Shown: positions 8,102-17,108, numbered from the stretch's first letter. The stretch is DNA of 32,431 bases from Spirochaetales bacterium (GCA_012514185.1 JAAZAT010000042.1:1-32431), one strand, 5' to 3'. A program made the numbers and translations. The notes: generated by a model not told the origin, from the sequence alone.

Positions 8102-9052
8102 TCAACTGCCCAGAAGCGGCTGGTCGTAGCTGAACAGAATCTCGTTGATGGCGAAAATGTCGTAGATGTGCTCGGTTAGGCAGTATTCAACGATTACATC
8201 GAACTTGCTGGCATGGGATAAGGAGTACCCTGCCAAGCCCAAAAGCCATTGTGTCTCCCCAAGACTCAACTCCAATGCAACGGCAAGGGCAAGAATAGTC
8301 TTCTTGCCCGGCGTATAGCCGTTGCCGCTTCGGATCTTTGAGAAGTGCTTGCGGTCGAGGTTTGCCTTCTTGTACACCTGAACCTCTGTTTTCTTCTTCT
8401 GCCGGATAAGCCTGAGCAGTGAGTCGCAAAAGGGTTCATCCAGTGAGTGCAGCATATCATCGAGCGAGGGCTGCGGGCTGTAGACACAACCGTCCATTGC
8501 GACATCGAACAGCTGATGCTCCACAGCAGGGTCGTACACCGTATCAAGGTAACGATCCACATGCTCCCGCAGCGAACGTTCCGGTTGCAGCATTTCGAAG
8601 AGAACCAAATGGACCTCCATCTCATGGCTTTCAAGGAAAGCTCTGATCTCCTCGACGGCAATCCTGAGCGCCTCTTCTTTCGGATAGCCGTAGATGCCGC
8701 TGCTGATCAGGGGGAATGCGATGCTTTTGCACCGGTATTGCGCGGCAAGGGCGAGACTGTTTGTGTAACAGGCGCGAAGCTGTGCCTCTTCGCCGCTCTT
8801 GCCGTCCCGGTAGACCGGACCTGCAGTATGGATGACATACTTCGACCTCAGGTTGAAGGCTGGAGTAAGAACCGCATCCCCTGTTTTGATCGGGGCAAGC
8901 GGGGCGCAGGCCCTCTCCATCTCTTCCATCCCGGCTGCCTTGAATAACGCACCGCACACCCCGCCTCCCATCTTCAGGGATGTGTTGGCGGCATTGACGA
9001 CGGCGTCGGTCGAAAGGGTGGTAATGTCACCTCTGATGAGAAAAAATGGCAT
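8102..9052 (-). CDS. Macro-domain ADP-ribose-binding protein with C-terminal HTH-like domain
   Basis: A 316-residue two-part protein. Residues 1-180 are a MacroD-like domain that binds ADP-ribose: GDITTLSTDAVVNAANTSL with Asn20 and Asn23, the GGG loop at 29-31, KYVIHTAGP, and PLISSGIYGYP. The position ten residues after Asn23, which is the catalytic Asp in MacroD hydrolases, is Cys33 here. The enzyme may therefore be a reader rather than a hydrolase, or use another mechanism. Residues about 230-290 (YKKANLDRKHFSKIRSGNGY, then TILALAVALELSLGETQWLL) look like an XRE-type helix-turn-helix, so it may link ADP-ribose sensing to DNA or RNA. It lies 2 bases after the PARG gene, clearly in one operon. 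Confidence 0.85.
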   Translation of the reverse strand: MPFFLIRGDITTLSTDAVVNAANTSLKMGGGVCGALFKAAGMEEMERACAPLAPIKTGDAVLTPAFNLRSKYVIHTAGPVYRDGKSGEEAQLRACYTNSLALAAQYRCKSIAFPLISSGIYGYPKEEALRIAVEEIRAFLESHEMEVHLVLFEMLQPERSLREHVDRYLDTVYDPAVEHQLFDVAMDGCVYSPQPSLDDMLHSLDEPFCDSLLRLIRQKKKTEVQVYKKANLDRKHFSKIRSGNGYTPGKKTILALAVALELSLGETQWLLGLAGYSLSHASKFDVIVEYCLTEHIYDIFAINEILFSYDQPLLGS

Positions 9053-9054
9053 GC

Positions 9055-9984
9055 TTATCGTCCTTGGCTGGGTTCAAACACCTGCTGAAACGGCTTGAAG
9101 TTCCCTTCAGGGTTGAACCACGTATAGGTGTTGTGATCATCGAGAATGGCAAATATGATGTGCTCAAAGGCACCTTGGTAGAGAGGCTCCCCAAGAACCT
9201 CCTTGAACAACAGTGCAATATGGTTGGGAGGGTTGGCAAAAGCGCCGCAACCAAAAGCCCCAAGCACAAGGTTTGTGTGGTGGTGGACAAGGGCGATATT
9301 GAACATGGTCCTGATTTTGCACTTGGTCGGCTCGATGAAAGAACCTTCAAGCCAGTAGCGGTCGTCATGGTCGCGCAGCAGGTTGGGTTCATGAATGGCA
9401 GCCACCGCCATGAAGGAGAGCTTCAGCGGCTCATCGAGCTTGGGATAGCCTTCCTGTTCGGCCCCTCGGAACACCGTTACCCCGGGAGAGTAGATGCCTC
9501 CATGGTTTCGATCCAGCGGATAGGACTCCGGCCGTCTGGGAACATCGAAGGAATGACCGATATCACTGAATTGGTAAAGCGACCGATAGTAGTTGGAAAT
9601 GCGGAAAAGGTACTCTTCCTGGGAACCCGCGCCGCTGAGCACTCCACCTCCCGGTTGGTGGCGGTTGGCCATGTTCAGCACGACCGGGTTCTCCAAAAGC
9701 CTTGCAGCCTTGATGGTATCGATCTGTTTCACCTCTACCAAGGTAGTGCGTTTCTCTTTGGGCTTGCTTGATGCAAGCTGTTGCTGGTAGAGGACCGATC
9801 CTTCAAGCAAGGGCGCTTCATCATCAAAGGTAATCTTTCTTCCCCCTTTTGATGTATAGAAGCCCTTGCGTACATCCCCGATGGTATCGAGAAACACATC
9901 CCGCCTGAGCGCATGCAACTTGTCAAAGTCCTGTTCGCGAGAAGCCCGTTCGAATTGCTCATGCCATCTTCCAGCGTCCCACAT
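9055..9984 (-). CDS. Bacterial-type poly(ADP-ribose) glycohydrolase (TIGR02452/PARG family)
   Basis: A 309-residue enzyme of the microbial PARG family. The catalytic signature is complete: GGG at 112-114, seven residues, then QEE at 122-124, in which Glu123/Glu124 supply the catalytic acid. An N-terminal region (RREV-like ALRRDVFLDTIGDVRKG) and the later LGAFGCGAFANPP phosphate-binding loop also match. It should release ADP-ribose from ADP-ribosylated protein or nucleic acid in the cytoplasm. It stands between the methyltransferase fusion gene (9 bases) and the macro-domain gene (2 bases). No ADP-ribosyltransferase is visible in this window, so the source of the modification is unknown. Confidence 0.87.
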   Translation of the reverse strand: MWDAGRWHEQFERASREQDFDKLHALRRDVFLDTIGDVRKGFYTSKGGRKITFDDEAPLLEGSVLYQQQLASSKPKEKRTTLVEVKQIDTIKAARLLENPVVLNMANRHQPGGGVLSGAGSQEEYLFRISNYYRSLYQFSDIGHSFDVPRRPESYPLDRNHGGIYSPGVTVFRGAEQEGYPKLDEPLKLSFMAVAAIHEPNLLRDHDDRYWLEGSFIEPTKCKIRTMFNIALVHHHTNLVLGAFGCGAFANPPNHIALLFKEVLGEPLYQGAFEHIIFAILDDHNTYTWFNPEGNFKPFQQVFEPSQGR

Positions 9985-9993
9985 ACCTCTCTC

Positions 9994-11238
9994 CTACTGC
10001 AGTAATTCCTCCACATATGAAAGCATCACTTGTAGTGTATCACATAATTGGGCGATCAGCCTGATTTGGTTTTCGAAGGAAACAGGATGTTCAAACACTG
10101 TGCTGACAATGGCATCGACGCCCCGTCCCTTCTCGACCAACTGATACGGCTGCTGCACCCTGGGCCTGAGTTTCTCCCTCCAGATATCCTGCAGGCTGCG
10201 GTTCCTGGTAGCCAGCCAGAACTCGAAAGAGTTCTCCCTGTGCAGGTAGACGACGGCAAGCTTCAGTCCAAGAGGTTCAAATGCTTTGGGAACGAGGGCT
10301 ATATAGCTCATATCCAGATACCCTTGATAGAGAGCGATTATCTTAGCTTGGACAAACCGCAACTGCAGTTCTGCATGCAACTCATTGAAAAGGGAGATGA
10401 CCAGTCGATAGCCTCTTTGGGTCAAGTCAGACTGCAGACTCTGGGTATAGAGGCCCAAAAGGGCATCATTGCCAAGCTTTCGTTTTGCCACCACAAGCAT
10501 CTCAAAATCATCGGAGGAGAGCTCCTTCTCCCTGCTGAACGAGCCCAAAGTTGCACCGAAGAACTCAACCGAAGAGAAGCCGAGCCTGCCGAGCATTGTT
10601 TGGATTTCACTGGGGACGTAGAAGCGTTCCGTGCTGTGTATGGTGTGTTTTTCCAAATCGTCGTCGATGAAGGTGGTCGTATTCTCATCACGCATCGATA
10701 TCGCATCGAAGTGGTTTTGGGCGCAGACAGAGCCTGCATCCTCGACATTTTCGTAGAACTCTGCAAGCGGGTGGGTGAGAGCGAACAGCCCGTTGAGGGC
10801 AGTGAATATCAGAAGGGCGTCATCCTTGAGGGATCTTGCAATGCTGGTCAGTATCGCCTCGTTTTCCTCGTCGGTCTCCATCAGGCAGAATCCACCCTCA
10901 CAGAGCATGATTGCAGCATCGAACCGGCTTTCAAAGTCCAGATTCCGGGCATCGGCTTGGAGAAACTGGATGTTCAGGTTCTCTTGTTCGGCTTTCTCTT
11001 TCGCACGCCTCAGTTGCGCCTCGCTCAGGTCGATTCCGGTGACCGAATAACCACGTTTGGAAAGCTCGATGGTGTGCCTGCCGGTCCCGCAGCCTACATC
11101 CAGGACCTTGAGGCTCTTGTCACAGCCAAGCTCCTGTTCGATGAAGTCGCACTCGCCAATCGTACCTTGGGTGAAGGACTCATTGTCGTAGTGATGTGCG
11201 TAGTTCTTGAAAAGAGAGACATACCAAGGATCTGCCAT
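9994..11238 (-). CDS. Class I SAM-dependent methyltransferase fused to uncharacterised C-terminal domain
   Basis: A 414-residue fusion. Residues 1-250 are a Rossmann methyltransferase: motif I VLDVGCGTG at 45-53, VTGIDLSEAQL for the acidic ribose-binding loop, QADARNLDF, and FDAAIMLCEGGF as motif IV. Residues about 255-414 are a separate domain rich in aromatic residues (GYLDMSYIALVPKAF, KLAVVYLHRENSFEFWLATRNR, KGRGVDAIVSTVF). I believe it matches a family of stand-alone uncharacterised proteins (DUF7000-like), from memory only. AAGGAGG lies 6 bases upstream of the ATG. It heads the PARG-macro-VWA operon; the methylation target is unknown. Confidence 0.78.
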   Translation of the reverse strand: MADPWYVSLFKNYAHHYDNESFTQGTIGECDFIEQELGCDKSLKVLDVGCGTGRHTIELSKRGYSVTGIDLSEAQLRRAKEKAEQENLNIQFLQADARNLDFESRFDAAIMLCEGGFCLMETDEENEAILTSIARSLKDDALLIFTALNGLFALTHPLAEFYENVEDAGSVCAQNHFDAISMRDENTTTFIDDDLEKHTIHSTERFYVPSEIQTMLGRLGFSSVEFFGATLGSFSREKELSSDDFEMLVVAKRKLGNDALLGLYTQSLQSDLTQRGYRLVISLFNELHAELQLRFVQAKIIALYQGYLDMSYIALVPKAFEPLGLKLAVVYLHRENSFEFWLATRNRSLQDIWREKLRPRVQQPYQLVEKGRGVDAIVSTVFEHPVSFENQIRLIAQLCDTLQVMLSYVEELLQ

Positions 11239-11282
11239 GTGAAGCCTCCTTGTCTCAGTCTCGCTCGATTCAGGGCATTGGT

Positions 11283-12308
11283 CTAGAGCAGATACAACTC
11301 GTTTTCGATGAAAACACTCACCAGGGCGGAATCAAACTGTGTTCCACTGAAGAACTTGAGCTCTTCGATTGCTATCTCGGTGGGAAGGGCTGCACGATAA
11401 GCTCGACTGCTTGTCATGGCATCATACGCATCGGCAAGGCTCACAATGCGTACTTCAAGGGGGATATCCTCTGCCTTCAGTCCATCGGGATATCCCAGCC
11501 CGTCGACTCGCTCATGATGGCTTCGTACGATGGGGATGTAGCGTTTGAGGTAGGGAAGGTGGGTGATGATGCGTTGTCCGGCCTCCGGATGCGTCTTGAT
11601 GACCGCATACTCCTCTTCGGTGAGCGAACAGTCCTTGTTCAATATCTCCTCGGGAATGCTGATCTTGCCGATGTCGTGGAGCAAGGAGCCGCCTTCCAGA
11701 ATGTCCAAGGTCTCTTTCGGAAGATTCAGGACCTTGCCCAAGGCGACTGCAAGATTGCGAACCCGGTTGCAGTGCCCCTTGGTGTACGCATCCTTCTGCT
11801 CGATGGTTTCGCTGAAGGCTTCCAATGTGGCCATCGTAGTGTCCTGCAGCGAGGCGAGCACCTCCTTGAGCTCGGTTTCGAGCAACGCCTGCTGATGTTG
11901 CGCCTGATGTTGCTTCTGCAGTAAAAGCTGTACTTTCTCAGATTCCTGCAGCACCCGTTGTACGGTGGCAAGCAAGGCTTCGCGATGTACCGGTTTTGCC
12001 AGGTAATCGGCAGCCCCGAGGCGGATGGCACGCATGCCGGTATCGAGGTCGTTGAACGCAGTGATCATGATGATGGGAATCTGGGGATAGCTTGCGCGAA
12101 TCATCTCCAGCAGCTCGAGACCGGAGAATCCCGGCATCTTGATATCCAGCAGAATCAGGTCTATGGAGTTCTCGCTTATCTTGAGCAGGTTCAGAAGTGC
12201 GTTGCCTTCTTCACAGGCTGTCACCATATAGCCTTCTTTGCGAAGCATGATCTGAAGGATTTTTCGGATAGCAGGATCGTCATCGGTGGTCACAATATGT
12301 CTAGTCAT
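11283..12308 (-). CDS. Response regulator with HD-GYP c-di-GMP phosphodiesterase domain
   Basis: A 341-residue output regulator. Residues 3-120 are a receiver with acidic pocket Asp9-Asp11, phosphoacceptor Asp55, Thr83 and Lys105. A Gln/His-rich coiled linker (about 120-155) leads to an HD-GYP domain with HDIGK at 211-215 and the full HHERVDGLGYP at 264-274. Such enzymes hydrolyse cyclic di-GMP when phosphorylated. The start at 12308 is chosen because GGAG lies 9 bases upstream. A GTG at 12332 would have almost no spacing from its ribosome site. It is opposite a large histidine kinase gene, its probable partner, with only the small membrane gene between them. Confidence 0.9.
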   Translation of the reverse strand: MTRHIVTTDDDPAIRKILQIMLRKEGYMVTACEEGNALLNLLKISENSIDLILLDIKMPGFSGLELLEMIRASYPQIPIIMITAFNDLDTGMRAIRLGAADYLAKPVHREALLATVQRVLQESEKVQLLLQKQHQAQHQQALLETELKEVLASLQDTTMATLEAFSETIEQKDAYTKGHCNRVRNLAVALGKVLNLPKETLDILEGGSLLHDIGKISIPEEILNKDCSLTEEEYAVIKTHPEAGQRIITHLPYLKRYIPIVRSHHERVDGLGYPDGLKAEDIPLEVRIVSLADAYDAMTSSRAYRAALPTEIAIEELKFFSGTQFDSALVSVFIENELYLL

Positions 12309-12334
12309 TACGAGCTTCTCCGGTTTCGCCACCC

Positions 12335-12841
12335 CTAAAAAGGAATGAGGAAAGGTGTTGTCTTTTTGTAGGCCTCATATTCGGGAAACATTTTGGGAAA
12401 CAGCACTACATCTTCGATCACGATGAGAACGAAGTTACAGATGATGTAACCAAGACACACCCAAACAATAGGAGCATACCAGAAATACAGGGCAGTCAAC
12501 AAGGTAAAAAAAGAATACCACAGAAAGCCCGGATGCCTGCACAGGCTGTAGGTCCCCTTTGTATAGAGTGTTCCATCTCCATGCAAGGGGAGCTCAAGCA
12601 GGACCGAATAGAGGGTTAAAAGCAGAAATAGCCCCATCAGGACTAAAAGAAGCACCCGAAGCCCGACTGCATGGGGTGATTGGTAGAGGATGAAAAAGAA
12701 GATGAAAGGAACAAACGTCAGGAAGAATCCTGCAAAGAAAATCCTCACAAGCCAAGATTTTTTATACAACAAAGCAATATCGTATAGAGCTGCAAGCAAA
12801 TAACCGCATGCTCCCAGCAGAAATAGTTTGATTAAGTCCAT
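12335..12841 (-). CDS. Small membrane protein, isoprenylcysteine carboxyl methyltransferase-like
   Basis: A 168-residue protein with about five hydrophobic segments. The C-terminal half carries the pattern of the ICMT/phospholipid methyltransferase superfamily: LCRHPGFLWYSF, then IEDVVLFPKMFPEYEAYKKTTPF, where the RHP and the E...FPEY..Y elements bind S-adenosylmethionine and the substrate. In bacteria these proteins methylate lipids or unknown small molecules; the substrate here is unknown. It starts 59 bases from the divergent histidine kinase gene and ends 26 bases before the chosen start of the HD-GYP gene, so it is probably co-transcribed with that regulator. The ribosome site is weak. 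Confidence 0.6.
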   Translation of the reverse strand: MDLIKLFLLGACGYLLAALYDIALLYKKSWLVRIFFAGFFLTFVPFIFFFILYQSPHAVGLRVLLLVLMGLFLLLTLYSVLLELPLHGDGTLYTKGTYSLCRHPGFLWYSFFTLLTALYFWYAPIVWVCLGYIICNFVLIVIEDVVLFPKMFPEYEAYKKTTPFLIPF

Positions 12842-12900
12842 AAATTGACTCTATACTAATACAAATTTTACGCAAGTGAAAGAAAAAACGAGGAATCCTC

Positions 12901-15900
12901 ATGATTATTGATGTCTCAACTATCATCCCTGCAGTTGCGTTCGTCTTATATGTGTCATTTGTCATATTCGGGTTTCTCCAATACAAGAAAGATCGCTTCT
13001 ATTGGTCTTTCCAGCTCTACATGATTTTTGTGTCGATTTGGAGCTTCGGCTCGATGATGATGCACCTCAATAGTCCCATTCAGACTCCGCTGTTTTGGAA
13101 CCGCATCATGCTCATAGGCCTGCTGTCGGTTCCGTATGCACTGTGCAGCTTTGTGGTTGATATCCTGGAAATACAAAAACGCATGATCTTTGTGGTCATC
13201 AAGCTCAGCTATCTCTTGATTATCCCCTTGATGTACCTCAATTTTTCCGGCAACATCGTCAGCGATGCGGGATTCACCGCACAGGGAGAATTCTATTACC
13301 AGCTCGCCCCCGGGGCGCTGTCGGCGTATTCTTTGAGTTATGTCTATCTCATCTTCACCTTGGTCATGCTCCTGTTCGGGGCGAAACGACGTTCGAGCCA
13401 AGGCTTTCAAAAGAATCTGGTACTTCCTCTGATTGGTGTCGCGATCATGCTTGTCGGTATTTTCATGAACGTCTTTCCCGAGTTCGGCCGGTATCCCATC
13501 GATATTTTTGCAGCCACCATCAATGCTGTGCTTCTCTTCTATACCATCTACAAGTACAAGCTGATCAACTACTCACGCCTGGGGCTTTCCATCATCTACT
13601 CCACCATCCTGGCAATCGCCGCCTCGGTCGTGTACCTGTTGATCTTCTCGTTCATCCAACACAACAACTCCAACTTTGATCCAGGCAATATTTTCCAGCT
13701 CTCCTTCATCCTCGGTGTTGCAACGGTCCTGATCATTCATCCGCTGCGCAACCTGCTCTCCTATCTTGTCGACACCGTCATAATTCCCAAACGCCACCCG
13801 TATCAAACGACGATCAAGAACCTGAGCAAGCGGCTCACGACGATTGTCAATCTTCATGACCTGGGCAACGAAGTGGTCAAGAGCTTGAGTACGGGTCTGA
13901 AAACAGAGTGGGTTGTGTTTGTGGCAAAACGCTATGACGAGAGCCAAAAGTTTTTTTTGGTAGCCAACAACAACTGTCCATCCACCTGTAAAATCGGCCA
14001 GGAAATTGTTTTTACCTTTTCCAGTGAAGTCGAGCAGAAGCTGGAGCTGTACAAGAAGGAGAACCAAAGTTCGGTCATCAGTGTGACTCCTGACGAACAG
14101 CGCATAGAGGTCAGCAGTTCCCTGCCTCCGGCCGATGTGCTGATTCCCCTGGTTTTCCGCAAGCAGATCGCCGGCTACATTCTCATCGGCTACGATCACA
14201 CAAAGGCTTTGATCAGCGAAATAGAGCGCGAGGCGTTGGAAATACTGGCCGCCCAAAGCAGCCTTTCGCTTGAAAATGCACTTTCCTTTGAACAACTGCG
14301 CATCCAAGGTGATGAGTTGACTATGAGCAAGAACAAGCTCGAAGCCATTTTCAACGGCATCGCGTCGCCTGTATGCCTCATCGATATCGATTATACCATC
14401 CAGGAAGCCAATACTGCAGCGGTTAGCTTTTTCGGTCAGGATAGGGAAACGCTCATAGGCGGCAAGTGCTACCGTGCATTCTTCCACCGAAGCCGCCCCT
14501 GCCCGTTCTGCCAAGGGCTTGAATGCCTGCATACCGGGGTGCTGCAGGAAACCGAGGCCGATGTGGCCGAACAGGTATTCTCGTTCCAATTCCACTCGGT
14601 GCGTTCTCCTGACAAGAGCAAGAGCGTCTTCATTGAGATCATCAACGACATCACCGAGCAGAAGCACATGCAGGAGGAGCTGGTGCGGACCGAAAAAATG
14701 GCCGGCATCGGAACGCTTGCAGCAGGTATCGCCCATGAACTGAACAATCCGCTTGCAGGCATCGTGGGAACCGCAGAGATCATGCTCAGCGAGATGGATG
14801 AGCAGAGCCCGCATCATGAATATGTCCAGGATATTCTCACGTACTCAAAGACTGCCAGCGACGTCATCAAGGAGCTTTCCATCTACAGCCGCAAGGAAGA
14901 GGTGAAGCAGACCCAGCAGGTGGAGATTGTCAGGGTCTTGGAGTTCTCTTTGAGGCTTGCGCTTCGCGGTGTCGATTCCCAGAACATTCGTGTCGAGCGC
15001 AATTACCATGCACTTCCCTCCATCGAGGCCAATGAGGGTGAGCTTCAGCAGCTCTTCCTCAATCTCATCGTCAATGCCATCCAAGCGATGAACGGCAATG
15101 GTAAACTCACCCTCAGTTGCGTGGAGAAGGATGGCTTTGTCCAAGTGAAGGTCGGTGATACCGGCTGCGGGATTCCCGAAAAGCACATGAGCCAGATTTT
15201 CACCCCGTTCTTCACCACCAAGGCTCCTGGAAGCGGTACAGGTCTCGGGCTTTCCAACTGCTACAACATCGTAGAGAAGATGGGCGGGCGCATCAGGGTC
15301 AGGAGCGAGGAACAGGTGGGTTCGGAATTTACCACCATTTTCGCCCTCAACGAGGAGAACAAGGAGAACATCCGTTTCCAGCTCGTGAACGACCAGAACG
15401 GCATGAACGACGTGTTCTTCATCCAGCGTAAAGTGTTGGTGGGGGAGAAGGGCTATCTTGAGGAGTCAATCCATCGAAAGGTTGATGAGAAGGCGATGCA
15501 TATTCTTGCCTTTAGGGGCCTGCATCCGGTGGGGACAGTCTCGCTGATGACCAGCGAGCATTTCTGGCCGCTTCCGATCTCCAAATACTTCGATATCCAG
15601 AAAGTGCTCAAGACTCGCAAGGCGGCTGAGATCATCCGCCTGGCCGTGCTGCCCGAGATGCGCAACACCTCAGCGTCCATCGGCTTGATCATCCTGGTAT
15701 TCCTGCTTGCACGAGCAACCGGGGTGGAGGAGTTGATCATCGATGTGTTCGCCGACGATGAGAAGACGATCAAACTCTACAAGAAGTTCGGCTTCGTGGA
15801 AGTCGGCACCTACAACTCTCCTTCGGCTGTTACCGTGATGGTGCTGCAAAGCAAATCCACCCTTGAGAAGGATCGGAGCCAGCTCAGGCATTTTGTACGG

Positions 15901-16023
15901 CCTCTCTTTTCCCGACTCAGGGCGCTCTTTGATTTCGGTCCCTACACCCAGGCGGTCCATGACGAGATGGATCGCATCCTGAGCGTGGACAAGGATGAGG
16001 AGAGCGAGGTTCAAGTCATCTGA
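12901..16023 (+). CDS. Sensor histidine kinase (7TM-GAF-PAS-HisKA-HATPase) fused to FeeM-like acyltransferase domain
   Basis: A 1040-residue membrane sensor. Residues 5-290 hold about nine hydrophobic segments (a 7TM sensor module plus two). About 300-475 is GAF-like, 478-590 a PAS domain with Cys523, Cys534, Cys537 and Cys542. HisKA has phosphoacceptor His612 in HELNNP. The ATPase has the N box at 721-726, DTGCGIP at 753-759 and GTGLGLS ending at 785. Residues 823-985 are an extra GNAT-fold domain: a VGTVSLM strand, EIIRL with Glu910 and Arg913 (like the ExxR of LuxI/FeeM synthases), and LYKKFGF. GAGGA lies 5 bases before the ATG. The divergent HD-GYP regulator is the likely partner. Its end overlaps mscS by 13 bp. 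Confidence 0.88.
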   Translation: MIIDVSTIIPAVAFVLYVSFVIFGFLQYKKDRFYWSFQLYMIFVSIWSFGSMMMHLNSPIQTPLFWNRIMLIGLLSVPYALCSFVVDILEIQKRMIFVVIKLSYLLIIPLMYLNFSGNIVSDAGFTAQGEFYYQLAPGALSAYSLSYVYLIFTLVMLLFGAKRRSSQGFQKNLVLPLIGVAIMLVGIFMNVFPEFGRYPIDIFAATINAVLLFYTIYKYKLINYSRLGLSIIYSTILAIAASVVYLLIFSFIQHNNSNFDPGNIFQLSFILGVATVLIIHPLRNLLSYLVDTVIIPKRHPYQTTIKNLSKRLTTIVNLHDLGNEVVKSLSTGLKTEWVVFVAKRYDESQKFFLVANNNCPSTCKIGQEIVFTFSSEVEQKLELYKKENQSSVISVTPDEQRIEVSSSLPPADVLIPLVFRKQIAGYILIGYDHTKALISEIEREALEILAAQSSLSLENALSFEQLRIQGDELTMSKNKLEAIFNGIASPVCLIDIDYTIQEANTAAVSFFGQDRETLIGGKCYRAFFHRSRPCPFCQGLECLHTGVLQETEADVAEQVFSFQFHSVRSPDKSKSVFIEIINDITEQKHMQEELVRTEKMAGIGTLAAGIAHELNNPLAGIVGTAEIMLSEMDEQSPHHEYVQDILTYSKTASDVIKELSIYSRKEEVKQTQQVEIVRVLEFSLRLALRGVDSQNIRVERNYHALPSIEANEGELQQLFLNLIVNAIQAMNGNGKLTLSCVEKDGFVQVKVGDTGCGIPEKHMSQIFTPFFTTKAPGSGTGLGLSNCYNIVEKMGGRIRVRSEEQVGSEFTTIFALNEENKENIRFQLVNDQNGMNDVFFIQRKVLVGEKGYLEESIHRKVDEKAMHILAFRGLHPVGTVSLMTSEHFWPLPISKYFDIQKVLKTRKAAEIIRLAVLPEMRNTSASIGLIILVFLLARATGVEELIIDVFADDEKTIKLYKKFGFVEVGTYNSPSAVTVMVLQSKSTLEKDRSQLRHFVRPLFSRLRALFDFGPYTQAVHDEMDRILSVDKDEESEVQVI

Positions 16024-17096
16024 GTGGATGCTTCGGCAGGAAGGATCCGCTGGGTCGGGTAGGCGAATTCAATTCCTTCTGCTCGGAAGCCTTCCACCAA
16101 CCTGAGATTGAACTCCTGTTGTACGTCCATGAAGGTGATGTAATCGGATGTCGGGATATAGTAGATGGTCTCAAAGACGAAAGCCGAGGCTCCGATGCTT
16201 TGGAAGTGCGACCTGTCGCAGACAACCCCTTCAACAACTTGAATTGATGCCAGTATGTCCTTGATGAGCTGTGGAATCCTTTTCAGCTTCTCCTCCGATG
16301 TATGGAAGGGGACCGAGATGGCAGAGACTACGCGCCTGCGTTGCATCTGCTTGTAATTGTGTATCCGGCTGGAGGTCAGATCGGAGTTGGAAATGATGAG
16401 CACCTCGCCGCTGAGGACCCTGATGCGGCTGCTCTTGATGCCGATCCGCTCGACTACACCCGACTTGTCCCCAAACACGATGAAGTCTCCGAGGGCGAAG
16501 GGATGGTCGAAGAAGATTACGAAGTAACTGAATAGGTCTCCCAGGATTCCCTGGGCGGCGATGGCAACGGCGATACCGCCGACTCCCAGTCCTGCAAGGG
16601 CTGTGGTGATGTTGAAGCCGAGGTTGCTGATCAAAATGAGAAAGCCGATTACCCACAACAACAATTTTACAAACGAGAGCAGCGGCTTGAGGTTCTTTTC
16701 ATGCTCGCGGTTGGCATACTCCTTCTCGAAATACTTGGAGAAACTCAGTTCAAGTGCTTTGTTGACCGAACGTACAATGATGATGGTCATGATCACCGCA
16801 AATACTATCTGAACTATTCGTTGTATGCCCTCCCCGAACGAGACGCTGTCGAGAAAGAGGGAGAGGGAGGCCAAAAAGAGCAGGGGGATGGCGATGCGCT
16901 TGATGAAGCGCAAGGCGGGCAGTGCGCGTGCCTTTGCATGTTTCTCATCCCTCATCTTGAGCTCTTCAAGTCCTTTGATGCGCTTGCCAAGGATTGCGTT
17001 TGCCGCAAGCAGCACCATCAAGGTGCCGAGGAGTATGAAGAAGGAGATCATATACTGCTCTTGGAAGGTTTGGAAAACGTGGGCGATGTTTGTCAT
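16011..17096 (-). CDS. Small-conductance mechanosensitive channel (MscS family)
   Basis: A 361-residue inner membrane channel that opens under membrane tension in osmotic downshock. Four to five hydrophobic segments precede the pore helix, seen as the Gly/Ala-rich ALAGLGVGGIAVAIAAQGIL, then the conserved LGDLFSYFVIFFDHPFALGDFI and the beta domain (GVVERIGIKSSRIRVLSGEVLIISN). It is slightly longer than E. coli MscS (286 residues) because of the extra N-terminal helices. No clear ribosome site precedes the ATG at 17096; an alternative start at 17051 would remove 15 residues. It lies 12 bases after the tocopherol-cyclase-like gene and may be co-transcribed with it. Confidence 0.9.
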   Translation of the reverse strand: MTNIAHVFQTFQEQYMISFFILLGTLMVLLAANAILGKRIKGLEELKMRDEKHAKARALPALRFIKRIAIPLLFLASLSLFLDSVSFGEGIQRIVQIVFAVIMTIIIVRSVNKALELSFSKYFEKEYANREHEKNLKPLLSFVKLLLWVIGFLILISNLGFNITTALAGLGVGGIAVAIAAQGILGDLFSYFVIFFDHPFALGDFIVFGDKSGVVERIGIKSSRIRVLSGEVLIISNSDLTSSRIHNYKQMQRRRVVSAISVPFHTSEEKLKRIPQLIKDILASIQVVEGVVCDRSHFQSIGASAFVFETIYYIPTSDYITFMDVQQEFNLRLVEGFRAEGIEFAYPTQRILPAEASTQMT

Positions 17097-17108
17097 GCAG
17101 TCACTATA

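Noticed and set aside
10048-11286. A 412-codon open frame on the plus strand opposite the methyltransferase gene
   Set aside because: It has no recognisable motif and lies entirely antisense to a gene with clear SAM-binding and fusion-domain signatures.
13573-14817. A 414-codon minus-strand open frame opposite the histidine kinase
   Set aside because: The opposite frame encodes clear GAF, PAS and HisKA motifs; the minus frame is low-complexity and has no family pattern.
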